A stretch of 24,806 nucleotides of DNA, from assembly GCA_002255105.1 (NCBI GenBank), contig NJEK01000006.1, positions 1 through 24,806 on the forward strand. Direction: 5' to 3'. How positions within the stretch are numbered: position 1 is the first letter of the stretch; each line of letters starts with the position of its first letter. Under the pieces are notes generated by a model. It did not search any database. It saw only the letters and a program-made list of their open reading frames with translations, and was not told the origin of the DNA. Shown here in pieces: positions 14,031 through 20,955 of the stretch. The position numbers and the translations under genes were made by a program. Source of the DNA: Candidatus Wolframiiraptor sp. EX4484-121. GTDB lineage: Archaea; Thermoproteota; Nitrososphaeria_A; Caldarchaeales; Wolframiiraptoraceae.

Positions 14031-14166
14031 ATTCACACCTACTTAGGCACCGCCACCGAGATAAGACCGATGTAGTATTTTAGCTTCCCGTCCCACCGGG
14101 ATCTTGACGCGGGTTCTTTTAAGAGATAAGGCGATTTCCGTCAACGATCTCCGAGGCTAGATCGGA

Positions 14167-15768
14167 TCAAGATAATCTCTTGCTCACGTATGGGCCGTCC
14201 CTCCTATAGCCATGCTTGTAATAGTATTTCTTGACTCCCACCCCGCTTATCACGACGATCTTCCTAGCGTCCAGCTCCTCGGCAGCTATCCGCTCGGCCT
14301 CCGCCAGAAGCCTCGAACCATAGCTTCTATGCTGCATGGTCCAATCGCTTAGATCCTTGACTCCAACCGGGATCATCTTGCCATAGACGTGGAGCTCCCT
14401 GACCAGCGCCGCGTTCTCGAGCTCTCTCCTCAATGTCTGTGAGGGGCTTCTGAGCCTGAGGAATCCTATCAAGATGTCGTTTGAGATGTCTTCGTATGAG
14501 ATGAAATACTCGACTCCTCCCGAGGCCCTATATCTCCTAACCATCAATCTGATCGAGTCTGGATCAACCCTCACCCCATCCTTCAACAGTCTGTGCCCAA
14601 CCTCCCTACACCTGATACACCTGCATCTAAGCCCCCGTTCCTTCAGATAGTTCTCGACGACCTCCCTCAGGTTCGGTATCCTGTTTCCTGCCGAGGTTAT
14701 GTTTAGGGGTATCTCCCTCTGAATCCTCTGGATCCTGACATATGGTGGGGTTAGGAGGAGCCAGCTCGCGAGGAGCTTGACGAGATCCTCGTCCCTATAC
14801 GGCCTATATCTTCCACTCCTCCACCACTCGTGGAGGATAGTTCTTGGGAGTACTAGGGTTGGATAGATCTTGATCATATCGGGTCTAAACCTCTCATCCA
14901 CCCAGATCCTCCTATAACATTCCAGATCCTTCTCAAGGCTCGATCCCGGGAGATTCGGCATCAGATGGTATCCGACCTTGAACGCTAGGTCTTTCAGGGT
15001 TCTCGTGGCCTCGGCGACATCCTCGACCGTATGCCCCCTCCTAACGATCCTATAGACCTCATCATCTAGAATCTGGACTCCTATCTCAACCCTCGTCACA
15101 CCCATCTCCAACAGCTTCTCGGCCTGCCTCGGCCTCTTAACCCAGTCGGGTCTAGTCTCAACGGTTATCCCCGAAACTCTATGCCTCGGTCTCTCCTCAG
15201 CTATCCTCAAGGCCTCTTCGAGACTCGACGAATCGACACCGTTCAACATGTCTAGGCATCTCTTCACGAACCATCTCTGGAAGCCATAGGGCATCGCGTT
15301 GAAGGTTCCCGCTATGAATATGAGCTCAACCTTATCGACGTCGTGGCCCATCCGCTCAAGCTTTCCAACCTGGCTCTGGACCTGTAGATATGGATCATAG
15401 TCTACGAGGCTGGCCATCCTAACCGACTCCTCCTCGCCCGTATAGCTCCTCGGAGAGCTCAGGTCTCCTCCAGGGCAGTAAACGCACGCCCCATGTGGAC
15501 AGGACCTTATCGGGGAGACGACGGTTATCACGCTCACGCCGGATATCGTCTTAACGGGCTTCTTCGATAAAACTCTCCTAACCCTCTCGCGCAGCTCGGC
15601 CGGAATATTTTGAAGTATCTCTACGTTCGATGGGACCTTCCTCAAGCCATACTTCTTCGAGACCCTGAGCTTGATCCGCTCAACGTCCTTGAAGCCGCCC
15701 TCGATCACTTTCTCCGCTATCTCCCTACACGCCTCGTGGATCTCGGCCAGCTCCTCTTCAGCACTCAA
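14167..15768 (-). CDS. elp3: Archaeal Elp3: tRNA uridine-34 carboxymethyl synthase (radical SAM + acetyltransferase)
   Basis: The 533-residue protein has a radical SAM domain with CPHGACVYCPGG (Cys90, Cys95, Cys98), then IFIAGTFNAMPYGFQ, VSGITVETRPDW and GVTRVEIGVQ, all typical of Elp3. A zinc-binding region CRCIRCREVGH follows near 385. The C-terminal acetyl-CoA domain includes ELHVYGKMIPVG and QHRSYGSRLLAEAE. Elp3 uses SAM and acetyl-CoA to start cm5U formation at the tRNA wobble position. In the acetyl-CoA loop the usual Q-H-x-G-x-G reads Q-H-R-S-Y-G, so the first glycine is serine. The start is TTG 15768, 30 nt from a TATA-like box at the LLM stop codon, so the gene probably has its own leaderless transcript. 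Confidence 0.94.
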   Translation of the reverse strand: MSAEEELAEIHEACREIAEKVIEGGFKDVERIKLRVSKKYGLRKVPSNVEILQNIPAELRERVRRVLSKKPVKTISGVSVITVVSPIRSCPHGACVYCPGGDLSSPRSYTGEEESVRMASLVDYDPYLQVQSQVGKLERMGHDVDKVELIFIAGTFNAMPYGFQRWFVKRCLDMLNGVDSSSLEEALRIAEERPRHRVSGITVETRPDWVKRPRQAEKLLEMGVTRVEIGVQILDDEVYRIVRRGHTVEDVAEATRTLKDLAFKVGYHLMPNLPGSSLEKDLECYRRIWVDERFRPDMIKIYPTLVLPRTILHEWWRSGRYRPYRDEDLVKLLASWLLLTPPYVRIQRIQREIPLNITSAGNRIPNLREVVENYLKERGLRCRCIRCREVGHRLLKDGVRVDPDSIRLMVRRYRASGGVEYFISYEDISNDILIGFLRLRSPSQTLRRELENAALVRELHVYGKMIPVGVKDLSDWTMQHRSYGSRLLAEAERIAAEELDARKIVVISGVGVKKYYYKHGYRRDGPYVSKRLS

Positions 15769-15793
15769 CCCAGATCATTAGACGATCATTCTC

Positions 15794-15803
15794 GATTTAT
15801 ATC
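15794..15803 (-). promoter_or_regulatory. TATA-like box for elp3, overlapping the LLM stop codon
   Basis: Minus-strand GATATAAATC contains the TAA stop of the LLM gene and is centred 30 nt from the elp3 TTG start. Confidence 0.45.
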
Positions 15804-16774
15804 CTCCTGAAGTACTTGACGACCTCTCCAATCATCCTCAGAGCCTTTAAGACCCTTGGGCCGAATGGGCCTCCGAAGACTATCTGGGTGTAGCCGAGCT
15901 TGAGGAGCTTCGCAACAAATTCCTTAAGCTCATCGATCCCGCCTATGAAGGCCGTGGCCCTGATATAGTCTGGCGGCAGGATCTGATAGAGCCTGGCCCA
16001 ATCCCCGGCCCTCAGGACGCGTTTAACCTCCTCGACGACCCCTGGATCGATTCCAAGCCTCTCGATCAACTCTTCTCCAGCTCCGGAGATTATGTAGGCT
16101 GAGTAGGGTGCGGCGGCCTTCAGGGCTCTCGACTCGTCCTCTCCCATCGAGATGGTTAGGTAGGCGGCTAGATCGAGTTCGTTTATCCTCCTATTCGCCT
16201 CCTCGACCCCGTTCTTCACCTCGTTTACCGCGGACTCAAGAAGGTCTGGATTTGTGTGGTTGACCAGCACCCCGTCTCCAATCCTTCCGGCAAGCCTCAG
16301 CATCCTCCTCCCCTGGGCTCCGACGTAGATTGGGATCGCGCTCCTAGGCCTGAAGTTCAGCTTTATGCTGATCTCCTCGTCGTCATAGAACCCCCGCCTC
16401 AGGATCTCCCTGACAATCTTAACGCACCTCTCAACCCTCCTAAGCGGATGAGTTCTTTTGATCCCAGCCCTCTCCAGGGATATCCTATCCCCGGCCCCAA
16501 TCCCGATATAGACCCGCCCCGGAGCGATCTCGCTTAGGGTCGCGGCGACTTGGGCCATGGTTAAGGGATGGAACATGTATGGATTTAAGACCCCTATCCC
16601 GATCCAAATCCTCGTAAAAGTCTTGAGTAGATGGCATGCGGTTAAGATGCTGCTCCTATTATCTGGATGCTCGCTCAACCATATCCCATCAATTCCGATA
16701 TTCTCGGCCATCGATCCCACGATCTCGAGCTTCCAGAGCGGATGTTTTGGAACGAGCTCGAACGAGAATCTCAT
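15797..16774 (-). CDS. LLM-class oxidoreductase, probably F420-dependent (Mer-like)
   Basis: The 325-residue protein is a TIM-barrel luciferase-like enzyme. Visible features are GIDGIWLSEHPDNR near 28-41, IWIGIGVLNPYMFHPLTMAQ near 56-75, LSEIAPGRVYIGIGAGD near 79-95, PIYVGAQGRRMLRLAGRIGDGVLVNH near 148-173, and a C-terminal IGGIDELKEFVAKLLKLGYTQIVFGGPFG. This pattern matches F420-dependent methylene-tetrahydromethanopterin reductase (Mer) and its many paralogues. I would not call it Mer itself without alignment. Its ATG overlaps the stop of the 84-aa gene (ATGA, 16774-16771), and elp3 follows after 28 nt. The LLM and 84-aa genes share a divergent promoter region with the LarA-like gene. Confidence 0.82.
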   Translation of the reverse strand: MRFSFELVPKHPLWKLEIVGSMAENIGIDGIWLSEHPDNRSSILTACHLLKTFTRIWIGIGVLNPYMFHPLTMAQVAATLSEIAPGRVYIGIGAGDRISLERAGIKRTHPLRRVERCVKIVREILRRGFYDDEEISIKLNFRPRSAIPIYVGAQGRRMLRLAGRIGDGVLVNHTNPDLLESAVNEVKNGVEEANRRINELDLAAYLTISMGEDESRALKAAAPYSAYIISGAGEELIERLGIDPGVVEEVKRVLRAGDWARLYQILPPDYIRATAFIGGIDELKEFVAKLLKLGYTQIVFGGPFGPRVLKALRMIGEVVKYFRRI

Positions 16775-17025
16775 CTCATCCCCTCCAAGAACTTTTCAAG
16801 CTTGATCGGATCGCATGAGTTCGCGGCCTCAAGTAGTAGCTTGAATCCATAAAGGTCGTATAGCTTCCCGGATCTAAACTTCTCTGAGATCTTCCATCCA
16901 ACCTCATCTGAAACTAGATCCGCGTTAGGAGATGAGAGAATGATCTCCAAAATTCCATCTATCAGCTTCCTCCGACCCCCCTCATCAAGCTCAAGATATC
17001 TCCTCAAAACTCTCTCCAGATCCAC
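16771..17025 (-). CDS. 84-aa unknown protein coupled to the LLM gene
   Basis: The small soluble protein is mostly helical (RRKLIDGILEIILSS, KLYDLYGFKLLLEAANS) and ends EKFLEGMR. I recognise no family, metal ligand or membrane segment. The start codon is GTG 17025, 28 nt from the centre of a TATA-like box, fitting a leaderless mRNA. Its stop overlaps the LLM start by four nt, so the two proteins are probably made together; it may be an accessory subunit. The four-nt overlap and the promoter support it as a real gene. Confidence 0.6.
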   Translation of the reverse strand: MDLERVLRRYLELDEGGRRKLIDGILEIILSSPNADLVSDEVGWKISEKFRSGKLYDLYGFKLLLEAANSCDPIKLEKFLEGMR

Positions 17026-17048
17026 ATTCTGAGAGATCTTAACAGCAA

Positions 17049-17057
17049 CTTAAATAT
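17049..17057. promoter_or_regulatory. Symmetric divergent TATA-like box
   Basis: CTTAAATAT (ATATTTAAG on the other strand) is centred 28 nt from the GTG at 17025 and 29 nt from the ATG at 17082. Both flanking genes would be leaderless from this single element; no other TATA-like sequence is visible in the 56-nt gap. Confidence 0.55.
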
Positions 17058-17081
17058 CTGGGCCGAGCGCCTTGAAAACGG

Positions 17082-18188
17082 ATGCCGGAGTATTGGTTCA
17101 AGTACGGGGTCACCGAGATCTTCATGGAGATCTCGGAGGAGATTGCTCAGAGGAAGATTCGGCCGGACATCATCGGCCCCCCCATGGATATCGAGGGAAG
17201 GGTTGCGGATTTTCTGGACGAGCTTTCAGCGGATAGGGGCCTAAATTCGATTCAAGTCCTCTACGACCACTGCGGAGAAACGTCATTAAAGCTCCTAAAG
17301 GCTTTGGTTGAGAGATTTCTGAGGCTTAAACCTGATGGCGGCATCATCCTCATGGCATCCTCTTGGAGGCTCGATCCAGAAGCTGGTAGAAAACATCTGA
17401 GCGACTGCCTTAGGAGGCTGGAACTCAACCTCACTCCAAAGGCCTTCCTCAAAAAAGGTGATTCGCCGAGGATCGAGGAGCTCGTAGATGAGTCGATTCC
17501 CCTGATCGTGGCGACCTCAGCCGAACCTCATGGAGTGTTTGGGGAATTCTGCCTAAGGGAGGCCACGGCCTTAAGTAACCTCAAGATTGGGGATCGTGGG
17601 AGGCTATCTGAGATCGTTGACGAAGTTTGGGGAGACCTATTGACAAAATATGATGTATATGGCCTATGCGTCGTCGGGGATGAGGTGCTCGGAGGATCGG
17701 CGGCGGAAGTGGATCTGAAGGCTAGGAGCCTCATCGAAGAAAAGTTTGGAGTCGAAGCCGATGACGCCGATATGATCATCGCCGGCGCCGGGGGATATCC
17801 GAGAGATTCAACCCTTGAGAGCTCCATCCATCTATTAGACCTTCTAGCAGATTTCGTCGTCGATGGAGGGCTTGTCGGGTTGGTGGCTGAGTGTCGTGGA
17901 GGGCTTGGATCTAAGGAGTTCGTCGAGGCCTTGGTGGGGGGCTCCGGATCTGGATATGAGGGCGAGCTCGTGGAGAGGGTTAAGGAGGTGTTGGAGAACA
18001 GGAGGGTTGCCTTAACCTCAACCCTTCCCAGAGCCATCCTCGAAAACCTCCTTGGAGTAAGAGGATTCGACACACCTCAGGACTTATTGACCTATGGTTT
18101 GAGGATCTACAGCAGGGGGGCGAAAATCCTAATAGCTGAGGATGGATTGGTGAAGCGCGTTAAAATGGGAGCATCGGGACGAAGCTGA
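17082..18188 (+). CDS. LarA/DUF2088-like protein lacking the nickel-pincer motifs
   Basis: The 368-residue protein matches the nickel-pincer lactate racemase (LarA) superfamily. WFKYGVTEIFMEI opens it as in archaeal members, and residues about 229-281 carry the C-terminal signature: DMIIAGAGGYPRDSTLESS, then DGGLVGLVAECRGGLGSKEF. In LarA the middle region contains a GxHR motif and a PH-x-x-x-G-x-(S/A)-GG-x-K motif whose lysine and histidines hold the pyridinium-nickel cofactor or act as acid-base. Here the equivalent stretches read MASSWRLD and EPHGVFGEFCLREATAL, so GxHR and GGxK are absent. It is probably a divergent family member with another activity or a non-catalytic role. The ATG is leaderless from the shared promoter. 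The 3' end overlaps the M50 gene by 29 nt. Confidence 0.78.
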   Translation: MPEYWFKYGVTEIFMEISEEIAQRKIRPDIIGPPMDIEGRVADFLDELSADRGLNSIQVLYDHCGETSLKLLKALVERFLRLKPDGGIILMASSWRLDPEAGRKHLSDCLRRLELNLTPKAFLKKGDSPRIEELVDESIPLIVATSAEPHGVFGEFCLREATALSNLKIGDRGRLSEIVDEVWGDLLTKYDVYGLCVVGDEVLGGSAAEVDLKARSLIEEKFGVEADDADMIIAGAGGYPRDSTLESSIHLLDLLADFVVDGGLVGLVAECRGGLGSKEFVEALVGGSGSGYEGELVERVKEVLENRRVALTSTLPRAILENLLGVRGFDTPQDLLTYGLRIYSRGAKILIAEDGLVKRVKMGASGRS

Positions 18189-19290
18189 GGGCCAGCATGG
18201 CGAAGACGACTATGAACATGAGCTTCCTACCCCTTGAGAGAGGTGAGACCTGATCTAGCGGGGGGATGTCCGGAACCCTCGGCATTAGGAGGAGTAGAAG
18301 GAGGGCGAATAAGAAGTATCCCGTAAAGGCCAGGACTGCTATAGAGATGTAGCTCGCTATCCTGTGCTGCCTCGGAGATAAGATGCTTCTAAAGATCCTC
18401 CCACCATCCAATTGCCAGACCGGAAATAGGTTTAGGGCGGTTACGAGGAGGCCCAGCCAAGCCGCGAAACTTAATGCTGGAGAGGTTAGGGGCAACTTAT
18501 CCGGATGGCCGAATAGCGGTCTAATCAGATAGAAGAGGAGTGGGGATGGGAGAGGTATTCCACCGGCTTTCCGCGCCTGCTCCATCACCAAGCTGAGCTC
18601 CTGCGCCGACACCCACGTCCCCCTGAAGAACGCTAGGGCGGCCACAACTATACTTACCAAGAATCCGGCTATCGGCCCGCTGAATCCTATGTCGAACATG
18701 TCATCCCTGTTCACTATCGGGCCTTTCTGGAAGATTATCGCCCCAAAGGTCGGGAGCATGAATGGTATCCCGGGTATGAAGTATGGGGGAGAGGATTCCA
18801 CGCCATCTATCTTCGCCGAGATCTTATGCCCCAGCTCATGGATACCTATTATGGCCATTAGGGAGGCTGTGAACAATATCCCCTCGATCAGCTGGTCGAT
18901 GAAGCTCATTCTCCCGAAAATCATCCTGTAAATGACCTTATAGACCGGCGAGGTAACCCTGAGAAAACCATCGGCGCCGACGGTCCCGACAGTTGCGGCG
19001 AAGAGTATTATAGGCAAGACTTTTATCTTCATTAAGGATGGAGTCACCTCCCTATACTTGAAAACCCTAATCCTCACCTTTCCATCCTCGAGCTTCGCCG
19101 TCGGAACGAATCTCATTTCATGGAGTTCTTGATAGAGTTTTTTGAACTTCTCCTTAATCTCGGTTTCGGAGACCGTGAAGGTCAGAACTCCCGCCTCTAG
19201 GAAGACGTCCTCAACCGTGAAGTGTCTTCCGACGATCTCCTTAATCCTCTCCAGCTCTTCTCCATGAAACTCCAAGTCTAATATCCACAT
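18160..19290 (-). CDS. M50 (site-2-protease family) intramembrane metalloprotease
   Basis: The 376-residue membrane protein has the zinc motif HELGH (151-155, in IIGIHELGHKISAK) and the second metal-binding motif NLFPVWQLDGGR (Asn287 to Asp295), with PYFIPGIPFMLPTFGA and GFSGPIAGFLVS between them, as in archaeal S2P-like proteases. About 85 residues before the first helix form a soluble N-terminal domain that I do not recognise. Family members cut transmembrane substrates, often releasing membrane-tethered regulators. A membrane-anchored winged-helix protein is encoded at 11149-11583, but a link between them is speculation. A GGTG lies about eight nt before ATG 19290. It is divergent from rimI and overlaps the LarA-like gene tail to tail. 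Confidence 0.9.
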   Translation of the reverse strand: MWILDLEFHGEELERIKEIVGRHFTVEDVFLEAGVLTFTVSETEIKEKFKKLYQELHEMRFVPTAKLEDGKVRIRVFKYREVTPSLMKIKVLPIILFAATVGTVGADGFLRVTSPVYKVIYRMIFGRMSFIDQLIEGILFTASLMAIIGIHELGHKISAKIDGVESSPPYFIPGIPFMLPTFGAIIFQKGPIVNRDDMFDIGFSGPIAGFLVSIVVAALAFFRGTWVSAQELSLVMEQARKAGGIPLPSPLLFYLIRPLFGHPDKLPLTSPALSFAAWLGLLVTALNLFPVWQLDGGRIFRSILSPRQHRIASYISIAVLAFTGYFLFALLLLLLMPRVPDIPPLDQVSPLSRGRKLMFIVVFAMLALSFVPMLPF

Positions 19291-19334
19291 CGATTAAGCA
19301 CCTTTAATGTTTTCCTCCCTCAATCGAAGTTAAA

Positions 19335-19344
19335 GCTTATAGTA
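19335..19344 (+). promoter_or_regulatory. TATA-like box for rimI
   Basis: GCTTATAGTA is centred 28 nt before ATG 19368, fitting a leaderless mRNA. Confidence 0.45.
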
Positions 19345-19367
19345 TATCTTTGAATCGATTTCCTTGA

Positions 19368-19862
19368 ATGAGGAGTGTCAGGAGGGCTGAGACCTACCTG
19401 ATAAGGCAGGCATCCGAGGAGGATCTAGTCCCGGTCATGAACATAAACAGGGTATGCCTCCCCGAAAACTATAGTTTTTTCTTCTTCCAGACAATTCTAC
19501 GGGAGTATCCGAAGACCTTTCTCGTCGCGGAGGTTGATGGGAGGGTTGTTGGATATATTATGTGTAGGGTTGAGAGGATTCTCTCAAAACTCGACAGATT
19601 CAGGTTTAGGAGGGCCGGACACGTCATCTCGATAGCCGTTCTACCCGAATATAGGAATAGGGGGATAGCAAGCTCCCTGCTCAGCAAGGCCATGAAGCTC
19701 CTGAGAGATGAATACGGCTGCGAGGAGGTCTTCCTAGAGGTCAGGGTCTCAAACATCCCGGCAATCTCGCTCTACGAGAAGCTCGGATTCCTTAAGGTGA
19801 ATATCTCGAGAAGATATTATCTCGATGGGGAGGATGCGTATATAATGGCGAGGAGATTATAA
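19368..19862 (+). CDS. rimI: N-alpha-acetyltransferase of the RimI/Ard1 type
   Basis: The 164-residue GNAT protein acetylates protein N-termini using acetyl-CoA. The order of elements is IRQASEEDLVPVMNINRVCLPENY at the N-terminus, VAEVDGRVVGYI, then ISIAVLPEYRNRGIASSLLS with the acetyl-CoA pyrophosphate loop RNRGIA (96-101), and VSNIPAISLYEKLGF near the end. This matches archaeal Ard1/RimI proteins such as the Sulfolobus enzyme. The length is normal. It is probably leaderless. Its stop shares the palindrome TTATAA (19857-19862) with the stop of the convergent 102-aa gene. Confidence 0.92.
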   Translation: MRSVRRAETYLIRQASEEDLVPVMNINRVCLPENYSFFFFQTILREYPKTFLVAEVDGRVVGYIMCRVERILSKLDRFRFRRAGHVISIAVLPEYRNRGIASSLLSKAMKLLRDEYGCEEVFLEVRVSNIPAISLYEKLGFLKVNISRRYYLDGEDAYIMARRL

Positions 19863-20165
19863 TAGTTCACCCGACCTCACCCTAACCATAAGAATGCTTA
19901 TATCATTCGGCTCGGTTGAGGGCCTGTCTCCAAACCTTATCTCACCAGTAACCCTGTTGATGTGAGCGAATCTCTCCGCCGGAACCTTTGCCAACTTACA
20001 GTAGTAGATTACCGGGGTCAGAGACGCTATCGGAATCAGGAAGCAGTAAGCTAACCTCTTCTCCTCATCTAAGTGAATTATCGTTGATCTCATGGAGGAC
20101 GCGAGTAAGAGGAGTTGCTCGAGGTCGGCTACCTCGATCTTCATCGGGGAGGCCGCTTTGCTCAT
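19857..20165 (-). CDS. 102-aa protein of unknown function
   Basis: The product is a small alpha/beta protein with no membrane segment or metal site that I can see. It contains ADLEQLLLLASSMRSTIIHL, then LAYCFLIPIASLTPVIYYCK, then GEIRFGDRPSTEPNDISI. The start may be ATG 20165 or an in-frame ATG at 20144; neither has a clear Shine-Dalgarno. It follows the nucleotidyltransferase stop by 12 nt and is probably co-transcribed with it. The reading frame fills the gap cleanly and ends exactly at the rimI stop, which supports it as real. No function is proposed. Confidence 0.65.
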   Translation of the reverse strand: MSKAASPMKIEVADLEQLLLLASSMRSTIIHLDEEKRLAYCFLIPIASLTPVIYYCKLAKVPAERFAHINRVTGEIRFGDRPSTEPNDISILMVRVRSGELL

Positions 20166-20177
20166 ATGGTTATCGAA

Positions 20178-20906
20178 TCATTCGCCGCATATAATCCTTA
20201 CATCCTTCGAGAATATGCTGAGGGTTGGAATCTTCTTAGAGGCTTCCTCAAGATCCTTATGTGAGTCTATGCTCATCCAGAAAGCCTCCCTAAAGAGATG
20301 GGCTCTAAGCCTCCCCTCCTCCGCGAGTTTCGGCAGGGCGGTCTTCTCGATATCTCCTCTCTCGGGGAGGTAGTTGAAGATCTCCGGCTTGAACGCGTAT
20401 ACACCCGCATTTATCCAGTAGTCCGTCAACCTCGGCTTTTCAACGAATGAAATCACCCTGCATTTTTTCTCATCAAATCTCACAATCCCATAGGGAGATG
20501 GAAGCTGGACCAAGGCTATCGCGCCAAAATATTCTTCCTCAAGATCTTCTAGAAGCTTATTTGGATCCAGATCTGTTAAGATATCCCCATTTATTAGCAG
20601 AAAGCTCTCATCGTTCCTTAGGATGTGTTCCGCATTCTTAACTGCCCCGCCTGTTCCAAGGGGCTCATCCTCGACTACATAGCCGACCCTGACCCCGTAC
20701 TTTGCCCCGCTTCCAACCTCATTTACGAGCTTCTCCTTAAGATAGCCGGCGCAGATCAATATCTCTTCAAACCCATAGTGTTTAAGCCATCTAATCTGCC
20801 ACTCCAATATGCTCTTCCCGGCGACGGGTAGGAGAGGTTTGGGAACATTCTCGGTATACGGCTTAAGCCTCTTCCCATAGCCTCCCGCGAGTATCACCGC
20901 TTTCAT
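20178..20906 (-). CDS. Sugar-phosphate nucleotidyltransferase (mannose-1-P guanylyltransferase-like)
   Basis: The 242-residue protein is a single nucleotidyltransferase domain. It shows AVILAGGYGKRLKPYTENVPKPLLPVAGK (residues 3-31, in two adjoining parts: the GGxGxRL nucleotide loop and the PKPLLPV signature), GTGGAVKNAEHIL, LLINGDIL with the metal-binding Asp, VSFVEKP-type ISFVEKPRL, and WINAGVYAF. It joins NTP and a sugar-1-phosphate to form an NDP-sugar; the GDP-mannose or UDP/dTDP-glucose specificity is not readable. No left-handed beta-helix domain is attached. I chose ATG 20906 over TTG 20909 because it is 27 nt from a TATA-like box. GDP-mannose production would fit the nearby mannosyltransferases. 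Confidence 0.88.
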   Translation of the reverse strand: MKAVILAGGYGKRLKPYTENVPKPLLPVAGKSILEWQIRWLKHYGFEEILICAGYLKEKLVNEVGSGAKYGVRVGYVVEDEPLGTGGAVKNAEHILRNDESFLLINGDILTDLDPNKLLEDLEEEYFGAIALVQLPSPYGIVRFDEKKCRVISFVEKPRLTDYWINAGVYAFKPEIFNYLPERGDIEKTALPKLAEEGRLRAHLFREAFWMSIDSHKDLEEASKKIPTLSIFSKDVRIICGE

Positions 20907-20927
20907 CAACTTTAACCTTGCAACCTG

Positions 20928-20937
20928 CTTTTAAATC
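20928..20937 (-). promoter_or_regulatory. TATA-like box for the nucleotidyltransferase gene
   Basis: Minus-strand GATTTAAAAG is centred 27 nt before ATG 20906, fitting a leaderless mRNA. Confidence 0.45.
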
Positions 20938-20955
20938 CATTTCTAATGCATGAAC

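Noticed and set aside
17528..18073. 181-codon minus-strand ORF opposite the LarA-like gene
   Set aside because: Serine/proline-rich antisense shadow with no domain; the plus-strand frame has clear family motifs.
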